DNA of 64,000 bases, from contig UPZG01000004.1 of assembly GCA_900538705.1 (NCBI GenBank), forward strand, positions 1 to 64,000, given 5' to 3'. Shown one piece after another: positions 25,244-32,660 of this stretch (position 1 is its first letter; each line of letters opens with the position of its first letter). The stretch comes from an uncultured Porphyromonadaceae bacterium (lineage in GTDB: Bacteria > Bacteroidota > Bacteroidia > Bacteroidales > Barnesiellaceae_A). A model generated the notes under the pieces. It made no database searches and was not told the origin of the DNA. It saw only the letters and a list, made by a program, of their open reading frames with translations. Made by a program: the position numbers and the translations under genes.

Positions 25244-25518
25244 AACAAAAAAGATGTATATGCCACGCAGCCCCCTATCGTAGGCGATAAACAAAAAGCG
25301 TGAGGACTCTTAGTTTATCCGCACTGAGGTACTACCAATACCTAACTCAAACAATAAACATATATACCTCACGCTGCTCCTATATAAACACTTCCGTGGT
25401 TATATAACAGACATGAGCGTCTACGACTTTTATTCTGTTTGAGTTTGAAAGTTGGTAGTTTTCAGTACGAGAATAAAGCTAAACGCTTATCAAACAATAT
25501 GTCACGACCGCAGTCGAT
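25244..25518 (-). promoter_or_regulatory. Structured ~275-base leader RNA with terminator-like fold and competing helices
   Basis: Transcript from about 25518 (box at 25532-25525) to the BACON ATG. On the minus strand: a GNRA-capped hairpin UAUAUAAcCAC-GGAA-GUGuUUAUAUA (25407-25381); a 10-bp long-range helix AACUCAAACA (25445-25436) with UGUUUGAGUU (25353-25344); a 9-bp stem AGCGUGAGG (25375-25367) with CCUCACGCU (25305-25297) followed by UUUUU, i.e. terminator-like, enclosing GUUUAU/AUAAAC (25359-25354 / 25318-25313). GAUAAAC (25319-25313) can instead pair with GUUUAUC (25292-25286) beyond the U-tract. This is an attenuator-like layout or a separate small RNA. The pairings are seen; the switching is inferred. 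Confidence 0.55.
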
Positions 25519-25524
25519 ATGCTG

Positions 25525-25532
25525 CAAAAATA
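25525..25532 (-). promoter_or_regulatory. -7 box of BACON leader transcript
   Basis: TATTTTTG exact match, about 280 bases upstream of the BACON ATG. No closer exact box was found. Confidence 0.5.
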
Positions 25533-25730
25533 AGAAATTTTATAATATAGACTCGTGTTTGAGCCCCTTTTTTGAGAAAATAATTTGACGGGCTGTTGCG
25601 GATATGGGATAGGCTATATGAGAGATATGTTATAACAAGTTTGTAGGCATAATGGTATACTACGAGTAGTGTCTGTGTCGTATGCAAGTAGAGCTGTCGT
25701 TCTATTGAAGTAGATGTATTCTACTGCCTT

Positions 25731-25976
25731 TTAGGTAGTTGCCTTCTCAAGTAGCTCTTCGGTAAAGTGCCGTATGATATGCTCTACATTTTCTTGGGGC
25801 GTGTCGAGAATTTGTGAAATTTCGTCGATGGTAAATCCCGAAATGTAGTAAGAGACAATTTTTTGCTGTGTCGCATCGAGTTTTTCAATTCTACTTTCAA
25901 GCTCCGTCATGGAGATGAAGGTACACTCATCCCTGCTGTCTGTCAGGTCGGGTGTCGGCATAATATGATTTCTCAT
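25731..25976 (-). CDS. Small protein with sigma-70 region 4-like helix-turn-helix
   Basis: 81 residues from the ATG at 25976 (ATG at 26012 and internal ATGs also possible). Residues 35-81 read LDATQQKIVSYYISGFTIDEISQILDTPQENVEHIIRHF, the pattern of a sigma-70 region 4 / LuxR-type HTH. The domains needed for a full ECF sigma factor (region 2) are absent. The N-terminal half has no recognised motif. It could be a small DNA-binding regulator, a decoy that binds -35-like DNA, or the remnant of a longer regulator. No exact TAnnTTTG box was found upstream. Confidence 0.6.
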   Translation of the reverse strand: MRNHIMPTPDLTDSRDECTFISMTELESRIEKLDATQQKIVSYYISGFTIDEISQILDTPQENVEHIIRHFTEELLEKATT

Positions 25977-26101
25977 GCTGTTGTGTTTTATATCAAAATA
26001 CAGTATATCCAATATAAAAACAGCAGAAGGGGGCTATTTGTTCCCTTAAATTGAACTTTTTATTATTTCTATCGATTTTTAGCAAAGTTTAGCTCTTCGA
26101 C

Positions 26102-26473
26102 CTATTTCATAAATACGAAATAGACAGCAGCCACGAGGCATATAAATGCCGCCAGGTGATTCCAATGTAGGCTCTCTCCTTTGAAAAGTACGGTAGTAAA
26201 TACGGTGAATACGATAAGTGTGATGACTTCTTGTATCACCTTTAGTTGCATCAAGGAGAAGGGGCCTCCGTTTTCCCTGAATCCTACGCGGTTGGCCGGG
26301 ACTTGAAAGCAGTATTCAAACAGAGCAATTCCCCACGAGAGTAGGATGACGCCGTAGAGCGGCCAGTTGCTTATGATTTTGGCTTCTTGTAGTTTCAAGT
26401 GACCATACCAGGCAAACGTCATGAAGATATTGCTTATAATGAGGAGACCTATTGTGATGAGTGATTTTGCCAT
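26102..26473 (-). CDS. DMT/DUF486 small membrane protein
   Basis: 123 residues and four transmembrane helices (SLITIGLLIISNIFMTFAWYG; YGVILLSWGIALFEYCF; QEVITLIVFTVFTTVLF; AAFICLVAAVYFVF), with the conserved FAWYGHLK and QVPANRVGF motifs of DUF486. This family resembles half-size drug/metabolite transporters, but the substrate is unknown. It follows map by 38 bases on the same strand and is probably cotranscribed with it. Confidence 0.82.
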   Translation of the reverse strand: MAKSLITIGLLIISNIFMTFAWYGHLKLQEAKIISNWPLYGVILLSWGIALFEYCFQVPANRVGFRENGGPFSLMQLKVIQEVITLIVFTVFTTVLFKGESLHWNHLAAFICLVAAVYFVFMK

Positions 26474-26511
26474 TGTAGTGTGCGAATGTTTGTCGTTTTG
26501 TTTGTGAAGAG

Positions 26512-27369
26512 TTAGCGTGTAAGTATCTCGAGACCTTTATCGGTCATGACAAAAGTGTGTTCCCACTGTGCAGACGGAAGTTCGTCCTCGGTGATAACTG
26601 TCCAGCCGTTGTCTTCATCGATAAATACCTCATGTGTACCCATGTTTATCATGGGCTCGATAGTGAATACCATACCCGGTACTAGCAGCATGCCTGTCCC
26701 TTTGCGGCCGAAGTGCAGTACCTCGGGCTCTTCATGAAACTCAAGTCCTACTCCGTGCCCGCATAAGTCGCGTACAACCGAGAACCCGTTCTTTTCGGCA
26801 TGGCGTTGTATGGCATTGCCTATGTCACCTACAAAACCGAAGGGCTTGGCTGCCTGCATTCCCAACACGAGACATTCGTAGGTAACGCGTACCAGCTTTT
26901 CCTTCTCGGGCGATACTTTACCAATCATAAACATGCGCGATGCGTCGGAATAGTAGCCGTTGTATATGGTAGAGACATCAACATTGATGATATCGCCCTC
27001 TTTGAGTATGCACTCTTCGCTGGGTATGCCATGGCATACCTCTTCGTTGACCGATGTACATACGCTCTTGGGAAAGCCCTCATAGTTGAGTGGGGCAGGT
27101 GTAGCCCCGTGCGCGATAGTATATTCGTATACCCATCGGTCAATCTCGGCTGTAGAGATGCCTGCACGTATATGACTTTCTACGTAATCGAGTACGCCGG
27201 TATTGATGACACCGCTCTGGCGTATGCCCTCAATCTGTTCGGGAGTTTTTATCAATTCGCGTGAAGGTACCAAGTGGCCTTTATTTTGTATGGAGAGAAT
27301 TTTTTTGTCGAGTTCGGTGAGAGGTTGCCCTTTGATAGGTCGCCAATTGCGTATAATTCTTCGTGGCAT
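26512..27369 (-). CDS. map: Methionine aminopeptidase, type I
   Basis: 285 residues; removes the initiator Met from nascent proteins. The pita-bread fold metal ligands are visible: Asp in NVDVSTIYNGYYSDASR (two Asp), His in GHGVGLEFHEEP, Glu in FTIEPMIN and Glu in QWEHTFVMTD. The catalytic-pocket His is in EEVCHGIPS. A roughly 35-residue N-terminal extension (RRIIRNWRPIKGQPLTELDKKI) precedes the catalytic domain and lacks zinc-finger Cys. The ATG at 27369 is preferred over 27393, because the latter lies inside the promoter box at 27398-27391. Confidence 0.95.
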   Translation of the reverse strand: MPRRIIRNWRPIKGQPLTELDKKILSIQNKGHLVPSRELIKTPEQIEGIRQSGVINTGVLDYVESHIRAGISTAEIDRWVYEYTIAHGATPAPLNYEGFPKSVCTSVNEEVCHGIPSEECILKEGDIINVDVSTIYNGYYSDASRMFMIGKVSPEKEKLVRVTYECLVLGMQAAKPFGFVGDIGNAIQRHAEKNGFSVVRDLCGHGVGLEFHEEPEVLHFGRKGTGMLLVPGMVFTIEPMINMGTHEVFIDEDNGWTVITEDELPSAQWEHTFVMTDKGLEILTR

Positions 27370-27390
27370 GATAGTTCTATATTTTTGCCG

Positions 27391-27398
27391 CAAATTTA
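27391..27398 (-). promoter_or_regulatory. -7 box of map
   Basis: TAAATTTG exact match, 21 bases upstream of the ATG at 27369. Confidence 0.65.
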
Positions 27399-27543
27399 CA
27401 GTTTTGTTTCTGTATTGTGTAGGGTTGCCGCCTGAAAAAAGAAATATTCTTTCTCTTTTTGAGCAAATGTATTATGCTGTTTCCCTCTTTGGCTCCTAAG
27501 ACGGTGGGGAACTTGGTATGAAGTGCAGGTCGCGTAAGGGTAT

Positions 27544-27611
27544 AAAAAAAATTGATTGTCATCCCGACAACCAATCTTCCATTAACCTTAAATCTAATAC
27601 CATGAAAAACA
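27544..27611 (-). ncRNA. Candidate small RNA (~68 bases) with own promoter and terminator
   Basis: Read on the minus strand: a TAnnTTTG box (27624-27617), then about 35 bases containing AUGGUAUUAGAUUUAAGGUU, then a 10-bp terminator stem AUUGGUUGUC (27575-27566) with GACAAUCAAU (27560-27551, one wobble) and eight U. It has no useful reading frame. The single-stranded AUUAGAUUUAAGGUUAAUGG stretch could be a pairing seed. The AUUAGAUUUAAGGUU string resembles intergenic sequence I recall from other Bacteroidales; this is memory, not a search. Transcription toward the map promoter means that it ends 145 bases before it. Confidence 0.6.
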
Positions 27612-27616
27612 CAGTG

Positions 27617-27624
27617 CAAATATA
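27617..27624 (-). promoter_or_regulatory. -7 box of candidate small RNA
   Basis: TATATTTG exact match, with a GTTG about 20 bases upstream as a possible -33 element. Confidence 0.6.
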
Positions 27625-27880
27625 AGGCGATTATGTTATACAACATAATTTTTCGGCTAAAAAATTGTCTGTTTAACTTTTTTTGTGACTTTTGCCCTAT
27701 GAAAAGCCCTTGAGGATGGACGAAATAAAAGTTAGTAAGGTAAAGTCTGTCGTGCGGTAGCAAAAAACAGTTGCCTACGATAATAGGTAATGCCATGTGG
27801 CTACCGGGTTCTGAGTATGTATTTGTTGCCAAGTTGCTATCCATATCCTTGGGCACCGTCATCTTTATATGGTGCTCGAT

Positions 27881-28228
27881 TTACTTACCATGTTTTCTCT
27901 CAAATAGGTCTTTGTTCTTTTTTCCCCATTCAAGCATGGCATCAATAATAGGGATTAATGTCATCCCCAGTGGAGTTATGGAATATTCAGAGCGAGGAGG
28001 CAGTTCGGGGAAAATGGTTTTCTCTACCAAGCCGTCTTCTACCAATTCTTTTAATTGAAGGTCAAGTACTCGAGGAGTGGCCTCCGGCAAGGCTTTGTGA
28101 AGTTCGCTGGGACGCATGGAGCGATAGCGTAATTCATCTAATATGCATGATTTCCATTTAGAATCGATAAGACTCATTGTTAATCGTAAAGGACAATCTA
28201 AATCTACCGGTATTTTTCGTACGTACAT
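27881..28228 (-). CDS. HxlR-family winged-helix regulator
   Basis: 115 residues. Canonical HxlR pattern: CPLRLTMSLIDSKWKSCILDELRYRSMRPSELHKAL, then TPRVLDLQLKELVEDGLVEKTIFPELPPRSEYSITPLG, then ILEWG-like IDAMLEWGKKN. These small dimers often sense electrophiles or aldehydes through Cys residues; Cys at positions 12 and 28 are the candidates here. The gene diverges from the NTF2-flavodoxin pair, so regulation of that pair is the obvious hypothesis. Confidence 0.9.
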   Translation of the reverse strand: MYVRKIPVDLDCPLRLTMSLIDSKWKSCILDELRYRSMRPSELHKALPEATPRVLDLQLKELVEDGLVEKTIFPELPPRSEYSITPLGMTLIPIIDAMLEWGKKNKDLFERKHGK

Positions 28229-28244
28229 ATCTTAGGTTTTGAGA

Positions 28245-28252
28245 CAAAAATA
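28245..28252 (-). promoter_or_regulatory. -7 box of HxlR gene
   Basis: TATTTTTG exact match, 16 bases upstream of the ATG at 28228. No exact box was found for the divergent gene at 28385. Confidence 0.5.
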
Positions 28253-28384
28253 CAAATAACGTTCAATATGATGGGTATAGTGAATAAATTTTCGGTATAC
28301 GAATAATTTTACGGTACTTGTAGAAATAATGACTACCATCTAAATTCGCAGCATAATATTATAATATGTCTAAACTATAAAATT

Positions 28385-28768
28385 ATGAGAGCGAATATTG
28401 CCGAATACAAAGCTGTAGAAGAAGCTGCCATGAAATTTGTACAGAGTGTGGCAGAGGGTAATAGCAAATATGCCAAAGATTTGTTTATTGATGAAGCTGT
28501 GCTGTTTGGTTTCCTGGATGGTAGACTGGAGCACGGAAGTATCGAGCAATTCTATCAGAATGTAGATAATGTAGGTCCCGATAGCGGATTCAAGGCACGT
28601 ATCGATGTAATAGATGTGGAAGAAACGCTGGCCGTTGTCCGTGTGTTGGAAGAAAACTGGGGCGGACGCATAGACTTTACGGATTATCTTCTGCTGATGA
28701 AAATGAATGGCGAGTGGAAATGTGTTGCAAAAGCATACAATCAGAACTCAAATACTATACAAAAATAG
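28385..28768 (+). CDS. NTF2-like (lumazine-binding-like) protein
   Basis: 127 residues. Cone-shaped NTF2-like fold pattern: a long N-terminal helix (YKAVEEAAMKFVQSVAEG), DLFIDEAVLFGFLDGRLEHGSIEQFYQNVDN, then the strands ARIDVIDVEETLAVVRVLEENWGG and DYLLLMKMNGEWKCVAKAYN. This matches the Lumazine_bd_2 type of small NTF2-like protein, which often sits beside redox enzymes. No catalytic residue can be assigned. It is followed by a flavodoxin-family gene 12 bases downstream and faces the divergent HxlR regulator. Confidence 0.75.
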   Translation: MRANIAEYKAVEEAAMKFVQSVAEGNSKYAKDLFIDEAVLFGFLDGRLEHGSIEQFYQNVDNVGPDSGFKARIDVIDVEETLAVVRVLEENWGGRIDFTDYLLLMKMNGEWKCVAKAYNQNSNTIQK

Positions 28769-28772
28769 GAGG
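28767..28772 (+). promoter_or_regulatory. Strong Shine-Dalgarno of the flavodoxin-family gene
   Basis: AGGAGG, 8 bases before the ATG at 28781 and overlapping the upstream TAG. Classical Shine-Dalgarno sites are rare in this phylum. Confidence 0.6.
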
Positions 28773-28780
28773 AACAGATT

Positions 28781-29320
28781 ATGAAAATTACGGTTATTAC
28801 AGGCAGCCCTCGAAAAAAAGGCAATAGTTTTGCCATGACTGAGGCTTTTATTGAGGAAGCAAAAAAGTGCGGACACACCATACAACGCTTTGATGCCGCA
28901 TCGATGAATGTAAAAGGTTGCCATGCTTGCATGACTTGTTATAAAACAGGCAAGGCCTGCTCTTTCAATGAAGAGTTTGATGTAATAGCATCTTCGATAC
29001 TTGAGTCTGATGCTATAGTATTTACTACTCCGGTTTATTGGTATTCTATTCCTGCGCAAATAAAAGGTGTGATAGATTGTTTGTTCTCTCTCGTTGTGAG
29101 AGAAAAAAACATAGCAGGGAAAAAATGGGGCTTGATTACTTGTTGTGAAGAACATGACACAACTGTTATGGATGGTGTGCGTATGCCATTGGAAAGGTCT
29201 GCTGCCTTATTGAAATGGGATTTGGTGGGAGAGGTCCTTATCCCCGGTGTGTTGAATGAAGGTGATATCAACAAGACAGACGGTTGCAAACAGGCTGCAG
29301 AACTTGCTCATAAGTTCTGA
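28781..29320 (+). CDS. Flavodoxin-family / NADPH-dependent FMN reductase-like protein
   Basis: 179 residues. FMN-binding flavodoxin-like fold: the phosphate loop GSPRKKGNSFAMTEAFIEEA at the N terminus, the iron-sulfur-flavoprotein-like Cys cluster GCHACMTCYKTGKACSFNEEFD (near 46-67), and TPVYWYSIPAQIKGVIDCLF. The four Cys could bind a cluster or act as thiols, as in Isf-type proteins, but the spacing is not sufficient to decide. Probable role: flavin-dependent reduction of quinones or electrophiles, controlled by the divergent HxlR protein. Confidence 0.85.
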   Translation: MKITVITGSPRKKGNSFAMTEAFIEEAKKCGHTIQRFDAASMNVKGCHACMTCYKTGKACSFNEEFDVIASSILESDAIVFTTPVYWYSIPAQIKGVIDCLFSLVVREKNIAGKKWGLITCCEEHDTTVMDGVRMPLERSAALLKWDLVGEVLIPGVLNEGDINKTDGCKQAAELAHKF

Positions 29321-29344
29321 TGGTGCATGAAAAAATAGAAGGAA

Positions 29345-29381
29345 GGAGGTCTCCTGACAGTCATTGACTCAGGAGCCCTCC
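29345..29381. terminator. Hairpin between convergent flavodoxin and carB genes
   Basis: GGAGG-t-CTCCTGA (29345-29357) pairs with TCAGGAG-c-CCTCC (29369-29381). A pyrimidine-rich tail with UUUUUU follows on the minus strand. It probably serves carB and may serve both genes. Confidence 0.6.
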
Positions 29382-29405
29382 TCTATAGTTGTGAAAAGTT
29401 CAGGT

Positions 29406-32400
29406 CTATTTATATTCGTCCCAACTCTTTATTTGTATTTCATCGAGGCTTATATGACAGAATGCGTCGATGAAGGCTGCTGCAAGCCGCGTATTGGTTA
29501 TTAGCGGTATATTGAAGTCGATGGCAGCGCGACGTATTTTGTAGCCGTTGTCGAGCTCGGTAGCAGTAAGGTTCTTAGGTATGTTCACGACAAAATCTAT
29601 TTTCTTATCGTGTATCATCTGTAATGCTTGCGGCTCTTTGTCGCTCTCGCTCGGCCAATAAACCTTGACAGCAGGAATACCGTTGTCGGTGAGGAATTGG
29701 TGCGAACCGCCAGTGGCATATAGGTTGTAACCGTGTTCGTGCAACTGATGGGCGGCTTCCAGCAGGTCGGCCTTTTGCTTGGCATTACCCGTAGACAGTA
29801 GAATATTTTTCTTGGGAATCGTATAGCCTACCGATAACATCGATTTGAGTATAGCCTCGGAGGTGTCATAGCCTATGCAACCAACTTCGCCTGTCGACGA
29901 CATATCGACACCCAACACGGGGTCGGCTTTTTGCAAACGAGAGAAAGAGAATTGCGAGGCTTTTATACCTACATAGTCGAGGTCAAACTCGTTTTTGGAG
30001 GGTTTCTCTATAGGCAGCCCCAACATGATTTTGGTTGCCAGTTCTATGAAGTTTATTTTGAGAACCTTCGATACGAACGGGAAGCTGCGCGAGGCTCGTA
30101 AGTTACACTCAATTACCTTGATATCATTGTTCTTGGCAAGGAACTGTATGTTGAACGGTCCTGAGATATGCAGCGCTTTGGCAATCTGTCCGGTAACTTT
30201 CTTGATACGGCGAACGGTTTCTACATATAGTTTCTGGGGCGGGAATTGTATCGTGGCGTCGCCAGAGTGTACGCCGGCAAACTCTATGTGTTCCGATATG
30301 GCATAGAGCTGTATTTCTCCGTCGCGAGCTACGGCATCCATCTCTATCTCCTTGGCATTCTGTATAAATTCGCTTACAACAACGGGGTGTTGCTTCGATA
30401 CGTTGGCAGCCAGCTTGAGGAACATTTCCAACTCTGTATTGTTGGAGCATACGTTCATGGCTGCACCTGAAAGTACATATGATGGACGCACCAGTACAGG
30501 GTATCCTACTTCGTTGACAAATTCGTAAATATCACTCAGAGAGGTGAGCTCTCGCCAACGTGGTTGGTCTATACCCAGTTCGTCGAGCATCGACGAGAAT
30601 TTATGTCGGTCTTCAGCGTGGTCGATATCAGTGGCTGATGTTCCTAAGATGCGTACGTTTTGTCCATCGAGGCGTGTAGAAAGGTTATTAGGTATCTGTC
30701 CGCCTACCGAGAGGATGACACCATGAGGGTTTTCCAACTCGATAATGTCCATAACCCTCTCGAACGAAAGTTCGTCGAAGTAGAGACGGTCGCACATGTC
30801 ATAGTCGGTCGATACGGTTTCGGGATTGTAGTTTATCATCACCGAGCGCCAGCCCTCTTTACGCACCGTGTTGAGAGCATTCACGCTACACCAGTCGAAT
30901 TCGACAGAGCTGCCTATGCGATATGCACCCGAACCTAATACGATAACAGAGCGGTGATCGCCTTTGTACTCTACGTCGTTTTCTATGCCGTGGTAGGTGA
31001 GGTAGAGATAGTTGGTCTGGGCAGGATATTCGGCAGCCAACGTGTCTATCTGCTTCACTACCGGTACGATACCCAGCGATTTGCGTCGGTTGCGCACTTC
31101 GATGATAGCAGCTTCGGTATCTACCATATTTTGTTTCAAGCAGGCGCGGGCTATCTGGAAGTCCGAGAATCCTTGCTTTTTGGCTTCGCGTAGCAAATCC
31201 TCGGGAACATCATTGATGCTGTTGTAGCTTTCTATTGCATTGGCCGTTTCTATGATGCCGTATAGTTTTTGTAAGAACCAGCGGTCTATCTTGGTAAGTT
31301 CGTGTATCTGGTCTACGGTATATCCTTGTCTGAAGGCCTTCGAGATGACGAAGATACGTTTGTCGGTAGGGTCGTGCAGAGCTTTGTCTATGTCGGGTAT
31401 GACAAGCTCCTTGTTCTCTACGAAGCCGTGCATACCTTGTCCTATCATACGCAGTCCTTTTTGAATGGCTTCTTCAAATGAGCGGCCTATGGCCATCACT
31501 TCTCCTACCGATTTCATACTCGACCCCAGCTCGCGATCTACACCTTGAAACTTACCCAAATCCCAGCGGGGTATCTTGCACACAATATAGTCTAATGCGG
31601 GCTCAAAGAAAGCCGAAGTCTCTTTGGTGACAGAGTTTTTCAACTCGAAAAGACCGTATCCTAGACCTAACTTGGCCGCAACGAAAGCCAGCGGATAACC
31701 TGTAGCTTTGGATGCCAATGCCGATGAGCGGCTGAGTCGTGCATTTACCTCTATGACACGATAGTCTTCGCTTTCGGGGTCGTAGGCATATTGTACGTTG
31801 CATTCGCCCACAATACCAATGTGGCGTATGATGCGGATAGAAAGTTCGCGCAGCTTGTGGTAGTCGTTGTTACTCAATGTTTGCGAAGGTGCTACAACAA
31901 TACTTTCGCCGGTATGTATACCCAGCGGATCGAAGTTTTCCATGTTGCACACCGTGATGCAGTTGTCGTAACGGTCGCGCACTACTTCATATTCAATCTC
32001 TTTCCAGCCTTTGAGCGACTTTTCTATAAGAATCTGTGCCGAGAAGGAGAGCGCCTTTTCGCCGATGGTAAGCAGCTGTGTCTCGTCGTCACAAAATCCG
32101 CTACCCAAACCTCCCAGGGCATAGGCAGCTCGTATGATGACGGGATATCCCAACTCTTGTGCTGCACGACGGGCATCGTCGATGGTGGTTACTGCAATGC
32201 TTTTGATGGTTTTTACATTTATCTCGTCGAGTTTCTTTACGAAAAGCTCGCGATCTTCGGTATCCATAATAGCCTGTACGGGTGTACCCAGAACCTGCAC
32301 ATTATATTTTTCCAATGTGCCGTTTTTGTAAAGGCTTACACCGCAGTTCAGAGCCGTTTGGCCACCGAAAGAGAGCAATATGCCATCGGGTCTTTCTTTC

Positions 32401-32642
32401 TCTATAACTCTACCCACGAAATATGGTGTGACGGGCAAGAAGTAAATCTTGTCGGCAACACCTTCTGACGTTTGTACGGTAGCAATGTTGGGATTGATGA
32501 GTATGGTGTATATTCCCTCTTCTTTGAGGGCTTTGAGGGCTTGCGACCCCGAATAGTCAAACTCGCCGGCTTCGCCTATTTTTAACGCGCCGGAACCTAA
32601 CAATAAGACTTTCTTTATCTTTTGTGTCGTTTCTTGTGCCAT
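29406..32642 (-). CDS. carB: Carbamoyl-phosphate synthase large subunit
   Basis: 1078 residues, standard length. Two tandem ATP-grasp halves: the first with LLLGSGALKIGEAGEFDYSGSQALKAL, LINPNIATVQTS and EVNARLSRSSALASKATGYPLA; the second with VIVLGSGAYRIGSSVEFDWC, NYNPETVSTDYDMCDRLYF and ECNLRASRSFPFVSKVLKINF. The MGS-like allosteric domain is at the C terminus (LLSTGNAKQKADLLEAAHQLHEHGYNLYATGG). With CarA it makes carbamoyl phosphate from glutamine, bicarbonate and two ATP for pyrimidines and arginine. It follows carA by 18 bases and shares the promoter at 33818-33811. Confidence 0.97.
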   Translation of the reverse strand: MAQETTQKIKKVLLLGSGALKIGEAGEFDYSGSQALKALKEEGIYTILINPNIATVQTSEGVADKIYFLPVTPYFVGRVIEKERPDGILLSFGGQTALNCGVSLYKNGTLEKYNVQVLGTPVQAIMDTEDRELFVKKLDEINVKTIKSIAVTTIDDARRAAQELGYPVIIRAAYALGGLGSGFCDDETQLLTIGEKALSFSAQILIEKSLKGWKEIEYEVVRDRYDNCITVCNMENFDPLGIHTGESIVVAPSQTLSNNDYHKLRELSIRIIRHIGIVGECNVQYAYDPESEDYRVIEVNARLSRSSALASKATGYPLAFVAAKLGLGYGLFELKNSVTKETSAFFEPALDYIVCKIPRWDLGKFQGVDRELGSSMKSVGEVMAIGRSFEEAIQKGLRMIGQGMHGFVENKELVIPDIDKALHDPTDKRIFVISKAFRQGYTVDQIHELTKIDRWFLQKLYGIIETANAIESYNSINDVPEDLLREAKKQGFSDFQIARACLKQNMVDTEAAIIEVRNRRKSLGIVPVVKQIDTLAAEYPAQTNYLYLTYHGIENDVEYKGDHRSVIVLGSGAYRIGSSVEFDWCSVNALNTVRKEGWRSVMINYNPETVSTDYDMCDRLYFDELSFERVMDIIELENPHGVILSVGGQIPNNLSTRLDGQNVRILGTSATDIDHAEDRHKFSSMLDELGIDQPRWRELTSLSDIYEFVNEVGYPVLVRPSYVLSGAAMNVCSNNTELEMFLKLAANVSKQHPVVVSEFIQNAKEIEMDAVARDGEIQLYAISEHIEFAGVHSGDATIQFPPQKLYVETVRRIKKVTGQIAKALHISGPFNIQFLAKNNDIKVIECNLRASRSFPFVSKVLKINFIELATKIMLGLPIEKPSKNEFDLDYVGIKASQFSFSRLQKADPVLGVDMSSTGEVGCIGYDTSEAILKSMLSVGYTIPKKNILLSTGNAKQKADLLEAAHQLHEHGYNLYATGGSHQFLTDNGIPAVKVYWPSESDKEPQALQMIHDKKIDFVVNIPKNLTATELDNGYKIRRAAIDFNIPLITNTRLAAAFIDAFCHISLDEIQIKSWDEYK

Positions 32643-32660
32643 TGTAGTATGTTTCGAGGG

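Noticed and set aside
27377..27862. Minus-strand frame of 161 codons between hxlR and map
   Set aside because: It runs through the small RNA, its promoter and the map promoter box; composition is not protein-like and no motif is seen. A decayed gene in its first 60 codons cannot be excluded.
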